A DNA stretch of 37,736 nt, taken from contig JAFQTF010000001.1 of the NCBI GenBank assembly GCA_017409205.1, positions 1-37,736 on the forward strand. The letters run 5' to 3'. Below, piece after piece: positions 14,131 through 20,797 of this stretch (the first letter of the stretch is position 1; each line of letters opens with the position of its first letter). Below the pieces are notes generated by a model that ran no database searches, was not told the origin of the DNA, and saw only the letters and a list, made by a program, of their open reading frames with translations. A program made the translations under genes and the position numbers. This DNA comes from Oscillospiraceae bacterium (lineage in GTDB: Bacteria; Bacillota; Clostridia; Oscillospirales; Oscillospiraceae).

Positions 14131-14778
14131 ATGAGAGAAATCCGGGACCCGGCGCTGCTGGAGGAATATATCCGAAAATACCGCATCCGCTCCTATTTTG
14201 ATACGGCGGAGCTGCCCTTCCGGCTGTATGAGTATGCACCGGGAGAGTTGATCAACGTGGTGCATCCCATGGAGGAAAGCCTGAAATTCATTGTGGACGG
14301 CGTGTTCGACCACTATATGCTGCAGGAGGACGGCACACCCTATCTCATTGCCCACTGTGTGGGCTATGGCTTTATGGGGGAACTTGCCTTTTGCAGGCAG
14401 CAGCCCCAGAATCGGTTCCAGGAGGTCATGGAAACCCTGCGGGCGGTGGAGCTGCCTCTGGAGCCCCTGCGGGAGACGCTGGAACAGGACAACCGGTTTC
14501 TCCGGTTCCTGCTGGATACCATGGCCCACCGGATGACCCAGTCCGTGTACCGTTATTCCAGTATGAGCAGCGCCGAAACGTCGCTGCTGGCCTATCTGCG
14601 CTGGAGCTGCCCGGATCACAGCATCCACAATGTGACGGAAACAGCCTACCACCTGAATTACAGCCGCCGCCAGCTTCAGCGGGCGCTGAAGGATCTGACG
14701 GACCGGGGGGCGCTGATCAAACTGGGAAAGGGAAAATATGCCCTCAGCAGTATGGAAAGGGATAAAAGAAGGAGATGA
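14131..14778 (+). CDS. CRP/FNR-family transcriptional regulator (215 aa)
   Basis: An N-terminal cyclic-nucleotide-type beta roll (to about 110; MGEL at 82-85), a dimer helix (about 115-150) and a C-terminal helix-turn-helix (about 168-190, TAYHLNYSRRQLQRALKDL). The arginine-serine pair that holds cAMP in E. coli CRP is not present (QNRF instead), and no iron-sulphur cysteine set is seen, so the effector is unknown. In the recognition helix the two Arg of SRETVGR are kept but Glu is replaced by Arg. AAGGTGG precedes the ATG. It very likely controls the divergent symporter operon through 14093-14108. Confidence 0.85.
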   Translation: MREIRDPALLEEYIRKYRIRSYFDTAELPFRLYEYAPGELINVVHPMEESLKFIVDGVFDHYMLQEDGTPYLIAHCVGYGFMGELAFCRQQPQNRFQEVMETLRAVELPLEPLRETLEQDNRFLRFLLDTMAHRMTQSVYRYSSMSSAETSLLAYLRWSCPDHSIHNVTETAYHLNYSRRQLQRALKDLTDRGALIKLGKGKYALSSMERDKRRR

Positions 14779-14836
14779 TCCCTGCTGCCGGCACAAAAGT
14801 GTGATCATTGGCCGGAATACAGCGGGGAGATTTCGG

Positions 14837-14865
14837 TTGCAAGAACAGGGTGGGTATGATATCAT
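14837..14865 (+). promoter_or_regulatory. Promoter of TrkA-C membrane protein
   Basis: TTGCAA (14837-14842), a 17-base spacer, TATCAT (14860-14865). Confidence 0.7.
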
Positions 14866-14912
14866 AATAAAGATACATTTGTTCCAGAAATAGGGACGGA
14901 AAGAGGTGGCTC

Positions 14913-15650
14913 ATGGTTGGTTCCATGATTATGTTTGTATTGCTGATTATTTTTTATATCCTCATTGCTGACATCATCACCATTTTCTTCCGGCTGACAG
15001 GCATGACGGAGGAGCGGGCACGGTTTCAGGTTATCTCCCTGCTGACCAATTCCGGCTTTACCACCCAGGAAAGCGAGGCAGTGGTGACCTCCAAGATCCG
15101 CCGCCGGCTGGCCCGGGCCACCATGCTTTTTGGCTATGCCTTTACCGTGACTATCCTTTCCACCACGGTCAATGTATTTATGACTATGAGCGATTCCGAG
15201 CTGGGTGCGATGCTGCTGCTGTTCCCGGCCCTGCTGGTGGTGCTGGGCGGTTTCTGGATGATGCGCCGGTCTATGTATCTGAAGACCATTTTTGATGGAT
15301 GGATCGAGCGGATCGGCAGCCGGATCATGTTCGGCAAGGACCGGAATCAGGTGGTTCTGGTGGAAGAGTATGGTACCATGGTGGTGGCCCACATCTATCT
15401 GCACACGGTGCCTCCAATTCTGCGGGGCGTTACTCTGGCGGAATCCGGCATTATGTCAGACCATAGTTTGATGGTGATGCTGGTGAAGTCTGAGGAGGGA
15501 GATGCCCAGCAGGCCAACGGCGGCACCATTCTGCAGCCCAAGGATACCATCATGGTGCTGGGCAAGCGGAAGACCATCCGGGATGTGTTTGAAAGCATTG
15601 AGATCACCCGGGACGAGGATCCTGAGCCGATCTATGTCCATAACAAATAA
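14913..15650 (+). CDS. Membrane protein with C-terminal TrkA-C (RCK_C) domain (245 aa)
   Basis: One hydrophobic segment at about 5-27, two more at about 70-92 and 98-115, then a cytoplasmic domain (about 150-230) with the RCK_C pattern: LRGVTLAESGIMSDHSLMVMLVKSEE, then GGTILQPKDTIMVLGKRKTI. RCK_C domains bind small ligands such as c-di-AMP or ions and gate transport. The loop ISLLTNSGFTTQESE recalls Trk/Ktr pore segments but is too short to be a channel on its own. Monocistronic, between its promoter and a strong terminator. Transport or sensing role not certain. Confidence 0.75.
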   Translation: MVGSMIMFVLLIIFYILIADIITIFFRLTGMTEERARFQVISLLTNSGFTTQESEAVVTSKIRRRLARATMLFGYAFTVTILSTTVNVFMTMSDSELGAMLLLFPALLVVLGGFWMMRRSMYLKTIFDGWIERIGSRIMFGKDRNQVVLVEEYGTMVVAHIYLHTVPPILRGVTLAESGIMSDHSLMVMLVKSEEGDAQQANGGTILQPKDTIMVLGKRKTIRDVFESIEITRDEDPEPIYVHNK

Positions 15651-15654
15651 ATGG

Positions 15655-15681
15655 AACGCCCGGCGAAAGCCGGGCGTTTTT
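15655..15681 (+). terminator. Terminator of TrkA-C gene
   Basis: AACGCCCGGC (15655-15664), loop GAAA, complement 15669-15678, T-run 15677-15681. Confidence 0.9.
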
Positions 15682-15695
15682 GATCTCCGGGCCTC

Positions 15696-15724
15696 TTTAC
15701 AACCCCGAAAACCGGTGATATGAT
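15696..15724 (+). promoter_or_regulatory. Promoter of MATE gene
   Basis: TTTACA (15696-15701), a 17-base spacer, TATGAT (15719-15724). Confidence 0.7.
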
Positions 15725-15763
15725 ATAGGAAATCAGCCGAAAAAACGAAAAAGGAGGGGCAAT

Positions 15764-17122
15764 ATGTCTCAGGCAAATCCCAGAAAATACCTTTTTGAAT
15801 CCATGCCCATTCCCCGGGCGGTGATGCAGCTGTCCATTCCCATGGTGCTGACATCCCTGGTGACGGTGATCTACAATCTGGCGGATACCTTCTTTGTGGG
15901 TATGCTGAATGACCCGGTGCAGAATGCGGCGGTGACACTGGCTTACCCTGTGATGCTGGCCTTTTATGCTATCAACAATCTCTTCGGTGTGGGTACCTCC
16001 AGCATGATGAGCCGCAGCCTGGGCAGGGGAGACCATGAAATGGTGCGCAACAGCTCTGCCTTCGGCTTCTATGGCGCCATGTTCAGCGGACTTGCCTTTG
16101 CCCTGCTGTGCACCGTGCTGAAAACGCCTCTGATGAATCTTCTGGGTGCGGACGAGACCACCTGGGAAGCAACGGCCAACTATATGCTCTGGACAGTGTC
16201 CTGCGGCGCCATGCCTGCCATTTTGAATGTGGTGCAGGGACAGATGGTCCGGGCAGAGGGCAGCGCCGTACATGCCAGCATTGGCACCATGTCCGGCTGT
16301 ATTCTGAATATTATTCTGGATCCTATTTTCATCCTGCCCTGGGGACTGAATATGGGTGCGGCCGGTGCCGGTCTTGCCACTTTCCTGAGCAACTGCCTTG
16401 CCTGCCTGTACTTCCTGATCCTGGCACGGGTGAAGAAGGGAAATACCTTTATCAGTCTGGATATCCGGAGGCTGAAGAAGCTGAGCCGGGAAGTGGTGCT
16501 GGGTATTCTGGGCGTGGGTGTGCCTGCCTCCATCCAGAATCTGCTGAATGTTACTGGTTCCACCATCCTCAACAACTTCACTGCGGGCTATGGCGCAGCT
16601 GCTGTGGCAGCCATGGGTGTTTCCCATAAGGTGAATATGCTGCCCATCCAGATCTGTATGGGCTTCTCTCAGGGCATCATGCCTCTGGTCAGCTACAATT
16701 ATGCCAGCGGAAACCGGAAGCGCATGAAAAACAGTGTGTTTTTCTCTGCTTCCATCATTCTGCCCATCATGCTGCTGGTGACGGTGGGATACTGGTTCGG
16801 TGCGCCGAATCTGATCCGGCTGTTTATGGACAATGCCGAGATCGTGGCCTACGGCACCCGGTTCCTGCGGGGCATGTGCCTGGGTATGGTGTTCCTGTGC
16901 ATCGATTTCATGGCGGTTGGCGTGTTTCAGGCCCTTGGCATGGGTAAGCGGGCTCTGCTGTTTGCGATCCTGCGGAAAGTGGTGCTGGAGATCCCGCTGC
17001 TGTTTATCCTGAACTGGCTGATGCCTCTGTACGGCCTTGCCTACGCCCAGTGTCTGGCGGAGGCGATCCTGGCCGCTGCGGCAGTGGTGATCCTGCTGAA
17101 GATTTTCCGGCAGGAGGAATGA
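15764..17122 (+). CDS. MATE family efflux transporter (452 aa)
   Basis: Twelve hydrophobic segments arranged as two MatE repeats. Typical motifs are LSIPMVLTSLVTVIYNLADTFFVG near residue 25 and, in the second half, GVPASIQNLLNVTGSTILNNF. The family exports cationic drugs, bile-type compounds or metabolites using Na+ or H+. AGGAGGGG precedes the ATG. It is a single-gene unit with its own promoter and terminator. The substrate is not evident. Confidence 0.92.
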   Translation: MSQANPRKYLFESMPIPRAVMQLSIPMVLTSLVTVIYNLADTFFVGMLNDPVQNAAVTLAYPVMLAFYAINNLFGVGTSSMMSRSLGRGDHEMVRNSSAFGFYGAMFSGLAFALLCTVLKTPLMNLLGADETTWEATANYMLWTVSCGAMPAILNVVQGQMVRAEGSAVHASIGTMSGCILNIILDPIFILPWGLNMGAAGAGLATFLSNCLACLYFLILARVKKGNTFISLDIRRLKKLSREVVLGILGVGVPASIQNLLNVTGSTILNNFTAGYGAAAVAAMGVSHKVNMLPIQICMGFSQGIMPLVSYNYASGNRKRMKNSVFFSASIILPIMLLVTVGYWFGAPNLIRLFMDNAEIVAYGTRFLRGMCLGMVFLCIDFMAVGVFQALGMGKRALLFAILRKVVLEIPLLFILNWLMPLYGLAYAQCLAEAILAAAAVVILLKIFRQEE

Positions 17123-17130
17123 GCATACAG

Positions 17131-17164
17131 ATACCGGCAGTCCGCAAGGTCTGCCGGTATTTTC
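17131..17164 (+). terminator. Terminator of MATE gene
   Basis: ATACCGGCAG (17131-17140) pairs with 17151-17160 and is followed by TTTC. Confidence 0.8.
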
Positions 17165-17180
17165 TGGCTACCGTGATTTT

Positions 17181-17218
17181 ATCACAGAATATTCGCAGAG
17201 ACTATGGTATTCTGTGAT
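17181..17218. promoter_or_regulatory. Long inverted repeat upstream of superoxide reductase gene
   Basis: ATCACAGAATA (17181-17191) and its perfect complement (17208-17218) are separated by 16 bases. It overlaps the region where the promoter must lie (TATGGT or TATTCT as -10). It does not match the PerR box. It may be an operator for an oxidative-stress or redox regulator, or a hairpin in the leader. Confidence 0.55.
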
Positions 17219-17259
17219 CATAAAGAAAAAACAACGCTGAAACAACTGGAGGAAACAGT

Positions 17260-17634
17260 ATGAAAAAGTTTTATATCTGCCGTCACTGCGGCAATCAGAT
17301 CGAAATGGTTCACGATGCAAAGGTTCCCGTTTTCTGCTGCGGCCAGAAGATGGAATATCTGGAGCCCAATACCGTGGAAGCCAGCAATGAAAAGCACATC
17401 CCTGTTGTCTCTCTGGAGGGCAGCAAGGTGATCGTCAATGTGGGCTCTGTTGACCATCCCATGGTTGCTGAGCACTTCATTGAGTGGGTCTATGTGGAGA
17501 CCGAGAACGGCGGTTATCGCAAGGATCTGCATCCTGACTCTGCGCCCCATGTGGAATTTGAACTGGGTGAAGATAAGGCAGTTGCAGTGTATGCCTACTG
17601 CAATCTCCATGGCCTGTGGATGACAAAATTATAA
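17260..17634 (+). CDS. dfx: Desulfoferrodoxin / superoxide reductase (124 aa)
   Basis: Reduces superoxide to hydrogen peroxide without producing oxygen, as strict anaerobes require. The N-terminal desulforedoxin-like domain holds Fe(Cys)4 centre I (Cys7, Cys10, Cys26, Cys27). The catalytic domain holds centre II: His46, His66, His72, Cys114 and His117, with EK at 44-45 before the first His. This is the two-iron class of normal length. GGAGG precedes the ATG. It stands alone between a candidate operator (17181-17218) and a terminator (17649). Confidence 0.95.
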   Translation: MKKFYICRHCGNQIEMVHDAKVPVFCCGQKMEYLEPNTVEASNEKHIPVVSLEGSKVIVNVGSVDHPMVAEHFIEWVYVETENGGYRKDLHPDSAPHVEFELGEDKAVAVYAYCNLHGLWMTKL

Positions 17635-17648
17635 TAGCATAATGAAAT

Positions 17649-17683
17649 AAAACGCCTGTTCTCCTACAGAACAGGCGTTTTTG
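17649..17683 (+). terminator. Terminator of superoxide reductase gene
   Basis: AAAACGCCTGTTCT (17649-17662) pairs with 17668-17681, followed by TT. Confidence 0.9.
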
Positions 17684-17694
17684 AAATTTTTCGT

Positions 17695-17723
17695 TTGAAT
17701 TTTTGGAAAGGGCCTGATAAAAT
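17695..17723 (+). promoter_or_regulatory. Promoter of small conserved protein
   Basis: TTGAAT (17695-17700), a 17-base spacer, TG-A-TAAAAT (hexamer 17718-17723). The leader to the ATG at 17851 is about 120 bases, with no gene seen in it. Confidence 0.6.
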
Positions 17724-17850
17724 AAAGGAAAGAGTGCATGGCTGCTGCCTGCTTCACCGGCATACGGAGCGGACCGTCCCGGCGCACATCATCTCTTGAA
17801 TGTTGCCTGCAATCGCTGCCGCGGATTGGGGCAGAGGGAGGTGTAAAGCC

Positions 17851-18099
17851 ATGAAACGTGTCAAGGCAGCATGCATCCTGCAGACGCTGGTGTTCCAGCA
17901 GAAGGAGGACTGCGGTTTCAGCCGGGAACAGATCCTGAATATGAACCGGCAGGAACTGAACCGCTACAAGCAGTCCCTGGAGCGTACCCGCACCCGCTAT
18001 CAGATTGACAGTGAAGAAGAGCAGGAGAACGGCTCCATCGTCATCCGTGTTCGCAAGCAGTACAACGACAAAGCGGATGTCAGTGAATATTTCGCATAA
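17851..18099 (+). CDS. Small conserved protein of unknown function (82 aa)
   Basis: A soluble, charged protein: MKRVKAACILQTL at the start, then a helical middle (NRQELNRYKQSLERTRTRYQI) and a beta-like end (NGSIVIRVRKQYND). I recall similar short proteins in Oscillospiraceae, but there is no known function. The ATG at 17851 is chosen because GGGAGGTG lies ten bases upstream; the in-frame ATG at 17800 has no such site. A perfect 16-bp terminator follows immediately. Confidence 0.75.
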   Translation: MKRVKAACILQTLVFQQKEDCGFSREQILNMNRQELNRYKQSLERTRTRYQIDSEEEQENGSIVIRVRKQYNDKADVSEYFA

Positions 18100-18100
18100 A

Positions 18101-18135
18101 AATCACCGCCCGGAGGTTCCCTCCGGGCGGTGATT
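18101..18135 (+). terminator. Terminator after small conserved protein
   Basis: A 16-bp perfect stem, 18101-18116 with 18120-18135, loop TTC. The core is CACCGCCCGGAGG. Confidence 0.8.
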
Positions 18136-18145
18136 GTGTGTTTCC

Positions 18146-18362
18146 GTAAATGATCGTTTATGCGGGCAGTGCCCGCTGACATCTCGTGCCTTTGGTGCGA
18201 CAGTCATCTTGCATCCTTAGGGCTCGCCCGATTCGACAAAACGCAAAAACCGATGGATTATTTATGAAGTTTCGTATCGGGCTGACCACCCATTGGTGTT
18301 GGATGACTGATGCAGTTTAGGCTCGAATTATCTGCGGCGATACGCCGCTAAACGATCATTTA
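18146..18362. repeat. MITE-like element with terminal inverted repeats
   Basis: TAAATGATCGTTTA (18147-18160) and its exact complement (18349-18362) bound 217 bases with no gene. Inside each end is a GC hairpin, GCGGGC-AGT-GCCCGC (18162-18176) and GCGGCG-ATA-CGCCGC (18334-18348), so the two ends mirror each other. The right end supplies the stop codon of the NuoE-like gene. No transposase is present. It could also be a structured RNA. The terminal motif recurs elsewhere in the window. Confidence 0.6.
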
Positions 18363-18788
18363 TCTGTTCAGCAGCTGTTCCAGGAGGGCTTCGTCTGCCT
18401 GATGGTATAGTCTGCCGTCGAATTTCAGATTGGGGCCTTTGCCACACATGCGCATGCAGGGGGTAAATTTCAATGTCACCTTGCCGGGATAGGCGGCGCA
18501 GAGGGCTTCCGCTTTCGCAGCCAGGGCGGTTGCCTTACCGCAGTTTGGTCCGGCGCACAGCTCCAGGATATGGGTATCCGCCAGCCGCAGCCGGGGGATC
18601 CGGCGAATGACCGCCAGTAAAAAGGTTTCCTTAATTCCGTAAAAAGCGGCAATTTCCGGCAGCAGCCCCCTGGAGATACTGCCCTGATCCTGCTGGATTT
18701 CTCTCAGCAGCGAGATCAGCGCGTTCTGATCTGCCGGAGCGCCCTGCTTTTTGTAATATTCCATTGCTTCGGTAAGATTCCAGGCCAT
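18360..18788 (-). CDS. NuoE-like thioredoxin-fold [2Fe-2S] protein (142 aa)
   Basis: Residues 1-60 are the helical N-domain of the NuoE/HndA family. Residues 70-140 are the thioredoxin-like ferredoxin domain with ligands Cys78, Cys83, Cys111 and Cys115 (C-X4-C and C-X3-C). It should carry one electron in the cytoplasm. NuoE normally partners NuoF-type flavoproteins in NADH dehydrogenase or electron-bifurcating hydrogenase; here none is nearby. Instead it follows the Lon-like ATPase gene by nine bases (AAGGAG overlaps that stop region), so the two are one operon. The last codon abuts the repeat end at 18349-18362. Confidence 0.85.
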   Translation of the reverse strand: MAWNLTEAMEYYKKQGAPADQNALISLLREIQQDQGSISRGLLPEIAAFYGIKETFLLAVIRRIPRLRLADTHILELCAGPNCGKATALAAKAEALCAAYPGKVTLKFTPCMRMCGKGPNLKFDGRLYHQADEALLEQLLNR

Positions 18789-18797
18789 GGGTTCTCC

Positions 18798-19865
18798 TTA
18801 CTTGTAATAGATGGGCTGCAGCAGCCGCTCCAGGGTGAGGGCATCAATGGAACTGATCAGTTCACCGGTGGCATAGTAGGTGCCGATGACGCCTTCGCAG
18901 ATCCGGCGGCACAGCCGTTCCAGATCCCGGACACCATCCTCAGGACAGCGGTGGATCATTTCCTCCACTGCGTCATCCTCCAGCCGCAGGGCTTCGGGAT
19001 GGGCGCAGACCTCGTCCAGCGGATCCACCAGATAATCCAGACAGTCCAGCCGGTATTCCACCGTGAGCCGGGGCCACATGTGTTTTTCCACGATCCACTT
19101 CTTGTCTACGCTGCGGTAGGGAGGAAGCTGCACAATATCCATCCGGTCTTTCAGAACAGGAGACAGAGGCTCCAGACGGTTGGCGGTGGCAATGAAGATC
19201 ACGTTGGACAGATCCATGGAGAAACCAAGAAAATTATCCACAAATTTGCTGCGGTCGGAATCCAGTACATCCAGCAGCACACTTTCCGGGTCACCGTGCT
19301 CCTTGCTGTCGCCCATTTTATCGATCTCGTCCAGAAGGATCAGGGGACAGAAGCTTTTGCCCCGGATCAGGGCATCCACGATCCGGCCGGGGCGGGCATC
19401 CTTAAATATGGTCTGGGTGCCCCGGAGAAACAGGGAGTCGGAAATACCTGCCAGAGATATTTTGATGAAGGGCCGCCCCATGGCTTTGGCCACAGAGGAG
19501 GCGATGGAAGTCTTGCCCACGCCGGGGGGCCCCACCAGCAGCAGAACCGCACCGTAATTTTTGCCCAGATGCTTCTGACAGGCCATGTAGCGCAGCACTT
19601 TTTCCTTGATATCGAACATGGCATAGTGGGTTTTGTCCAGCATTTTTTTCGCCTTGGGCAGATCCACATCCGGGATCCGCATATCACACTGCCATGGCAG
19701 CTTCAGAAGGGTATTCAGGTATGCTTCCTTGATATCCGCTGGATCCAGTTCGATGAGATAGTCCTGCAGTTCCACCGGCATACTTTCAAAAAGCTCCGGG
19801 CTGATGCGCCGCTTCAGGCGGTACTTCAGCTGGTCATGGCGGGTCAGCTCCTGTTTTTCGTCCAT
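18798..19865 (-). CDS. Lon-type AAA+ ATPase without protease domain (355 aa)
   Basis: Residues 40-345 match the ATPase module of Lon: linker (AYLNTLLKLPWQ; KAKKMLDKTHYAMFDIKEKVLRYMA), Walker A GPPGVGKT (112-119), Walker B LILLDEID (175-182), sensor 1 Asn229 in FIATAN, arginine finger Arg241 and sensor 2 GVRDLER (Arg313). All key ATPase residues are present. The protein ends where Lon's Ser-Lys protease domain would begin, and it lacks the N-terminal substrate domain of LonA. It may act as an unfoldase or remodelling chaperone. No ribosome binding site better than GGAGGG before ATG 19865 is needed. Promoter at 19922-19950, divergent from the micro-ORF RNA. Confidence 0.85.
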   Translation of the reverse strand: MDEKQELTRHDQLKYRLKRRISPELFESMPVELQDYLIELDPADIKEAYLNTLLKLPWQCDMRIPDVDLPKAKKMLDKTHYAMFDIKEKVLRYMACQKHLGKNYGAVLLLVGPPGVGKTSIASSVAKAMGRPFIKISLAGISDSLFLRGTQTIFKDARPGRIVDALIRGKSFCPLILLDEIDKMGDSKEHGDPESVLLDVLDSDRSKFVDNFLGFSMDLSNVIFIATANRLEPLSPVLKDRMDIVQLPPYRSVDKKWIVEKHMWPRLTVEYRLDCLDYLVDPLDEVCAHPEALRLEDDAVEEMIHRCPEDGVRDLERLCRRICEGVIGTYYATGELISSIDALTLERLLQPIYYK

Positions 19866-19908
19866 AGGGTTCCCTCCAATACAGAAAATGGGCAGTCCCC
19901 AAAGGCCG

Positions 19909-19950
19909 CCCCAACATATTCAGCATAGCACAATCGATTGTATAAGTCAA
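19909..19950 (-). promoter_or_regulatory. Promoter of Lon-like operon, in micro-ORF element copy 2
   Basis: On the minus strand TTGACT (19950-19945), a 17-base spacer and extended -10 TGC-TATGCT (hexamer 19927-19922). The palindrome ACAATCGATTGT (19930-19941) lies in the spacer. Copy 1 has the same -10 block and a dyad at the same place (13-32). Confidence 0.7.
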
Positions 19951-20025
19951 CCGAAAAACCATTAATAATCGGAAGTTCTCCTATCTGCATAGGTTATATC
20001 CAACTTTTTTATGAAATATTCCATC

Positions 20026-20054
20026 TTGAAAAAATGGGCTTCCGGCGGTATCAT
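20026..20054 (+). promoter_or_regulatory. Promoter of micro-ORF RNA, copy 2
   Basis: TTGAAA (20026-20031), a 17-base spacer, TATCAT (20049-20054). Confidence 0.8.
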
Positions 20055-20080
20055 AAAAGTACAAAAAAGGAGTGAGTCCA

Positions 20081-20089
20081 ATGTACTAA
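20081..20089 (+). CDS. Micro-ORF 1 (Met-Tyr-stop), copy 2
   Basis: ATG-TAC-TAA with AAGGAG (20067-20072) eight bases upstream, identical to copy 1. Two copies with the same two-codon ORF in otherwise diverged sequence argue for selection on it. Confidence 0.45.
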   Translation: MY

Positions 20090-20130
20090 GTAATCAAACT
20101 CCAACATATCGTAGAAAGAGAGGTTACCCA

Positions 20131-20154
20131 ATGATTGATCCCATCATCCAATAA
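20131..20154 (+). CDS. Micro-ORF 2 (7 codons), copy 2
   Basis: Encodes MIDPIIQ after AGAGAGG (20117-20123). Shares M-x-[D/E]-P with copy 1. Its TAA (20152-20154) overlaps the terminator stem that starts at 20153, as in copy 1. Confidence 0.4.
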   Translation: MIDPIIQ

Positions 20155-20200
20155 TAACCCCTGATCGATGAAACAGACCGATCAGGGGTTATTTATTTTT
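20153..20200 (+). terminator. Terminator of micro-ORF RNA, copy 2
   Basis: A 15-bp perfect stem, AATAACCCCTGATCG (20153-20167) with 20179-20193, then TATTTTT. Confidence 0.85.
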
Positions 20201-20208
20201 GCCTGAAG

Positions 20209-20230
20209 CGCCCGGCAGGGGCGTTTTTTT
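20209..20230. terminator. Second terminator of copy 2, at end of convergent GNAT gene
   Basis: CGCCC (20209-20213) with GGGCG (20219-20223), then seven T. The T-run touches the minus-strand GNAT stop codon. Confidence 0.7.
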
Positions 20231-20789
20231 ATTCACCCGGGTACTCTGCCGGGAGAATGTGTTCCGCGGCCCAGGGCTTGTAGAAATCCCGGTAAAAATT
20301 CCGGTAACGCTGAAAATCCAGATCTTCCCGGCAGTTCTTTCCCAGCAGTTCCATGGGAACGCCGAATACATCTGCCATGATGTGCAGTGGTTCCATTCCG
20401 CAGTTTACATAAAACTGTTTCCGGCTTTGACGGTGCGCCTGATCAGGCCCTGGTGCAAAGGGGCTTTCGATCTCCAGAAGAAACTCCCGGTCGGCATAGC
20501 GCGCGATAAGCTGCTTCATGGCAGCGGTGCCCACACCCTGTCCCCGGAAGTTTTTGGAGACCGCCAGATAATCCAGCATCACAAGACTGGGACTGTTCAT
20601 GGTGGCGGCAAAGCCCAGAAAAGTGCCATCCCGGAGGATGCACCAGATATCGGTCTTACCCTGGCGGTATGCCTTCCGGATGTAACCGAAGGGTTTCCGC
20701 TCCGCCCGGGGAAAGGCGGTGCGGTACAGAATATACATGGCGGTCCACTGGCGAAAGCCGGCAGGCGGCGCAAGCGTGATATGTTGCAT
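20229..20789 (-). CDS. GNAT N-acetyltransferase (186 aa)
   Basis: A single GNAT domain with strand 4 (MLDYLAVSKNFRG) leading to the acetyl-CoA loop FRGQGVGTAAMKQLI (about 80-94). The following LLEIESPF and a late tyrosine region (FYVNCGME) fit the fold. The C-terminal 40 residues (NFYRDFYKPWAAEHILP) are an extension. The acceptor is unknown. AGGAG overlaps the stop of the hydrolase gene upstream (eight bases between stop and start), so the two are an operon. Confidence 0.85.
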   Translation of the reverse strand: MQHITLAPPAGFRQWTAMYILYRTAFPRAERKPFGYIRKAYRQGKTDIWCILRDGTFLGFAATMNSPSLVMLDYLAVSKNFRGQGVGTAAMKQLIARYADREFLLEIESPFAPGPDQAHRQSRKQFYVNCGMEPLHIMADVFGVPMELLGKNCREDLDFQRYRNFYRDFYKPWAAEHILPAEYPGE

Positions 20790-20797
20790 ATAGTCTC

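Larger units (their letters stand above)
20061..20230 (+). ncRNA. Small RNA with two micro-ORFs, copy 2
   Basis: Predicted transcript of about 140 nt from the promoter at 20026 to the hairpin at 20153-20200. It has the same order of parts as copy 1: Shine-Dalgarno, Met-Tyr-stop ORF, ACTCC (20098-20102) able to pair with the Shine-Dalgarno, second ORF, terminator, back-up terminator. Bases 20064-20093 equal 129-158. Flanking bases have diverged and the terminator arms differ in sequence while keeping perfect pairing. The gene downstream is convergent, so this RNA cannot be that gene's leader. Confidence 0.65.

Noticed and set aside
17763..17850. Structured leader or riboswitch before the small conserved protein
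   Set aside because: The 120-base leader has only short, weak pairings and no aptamer motif I recognise.
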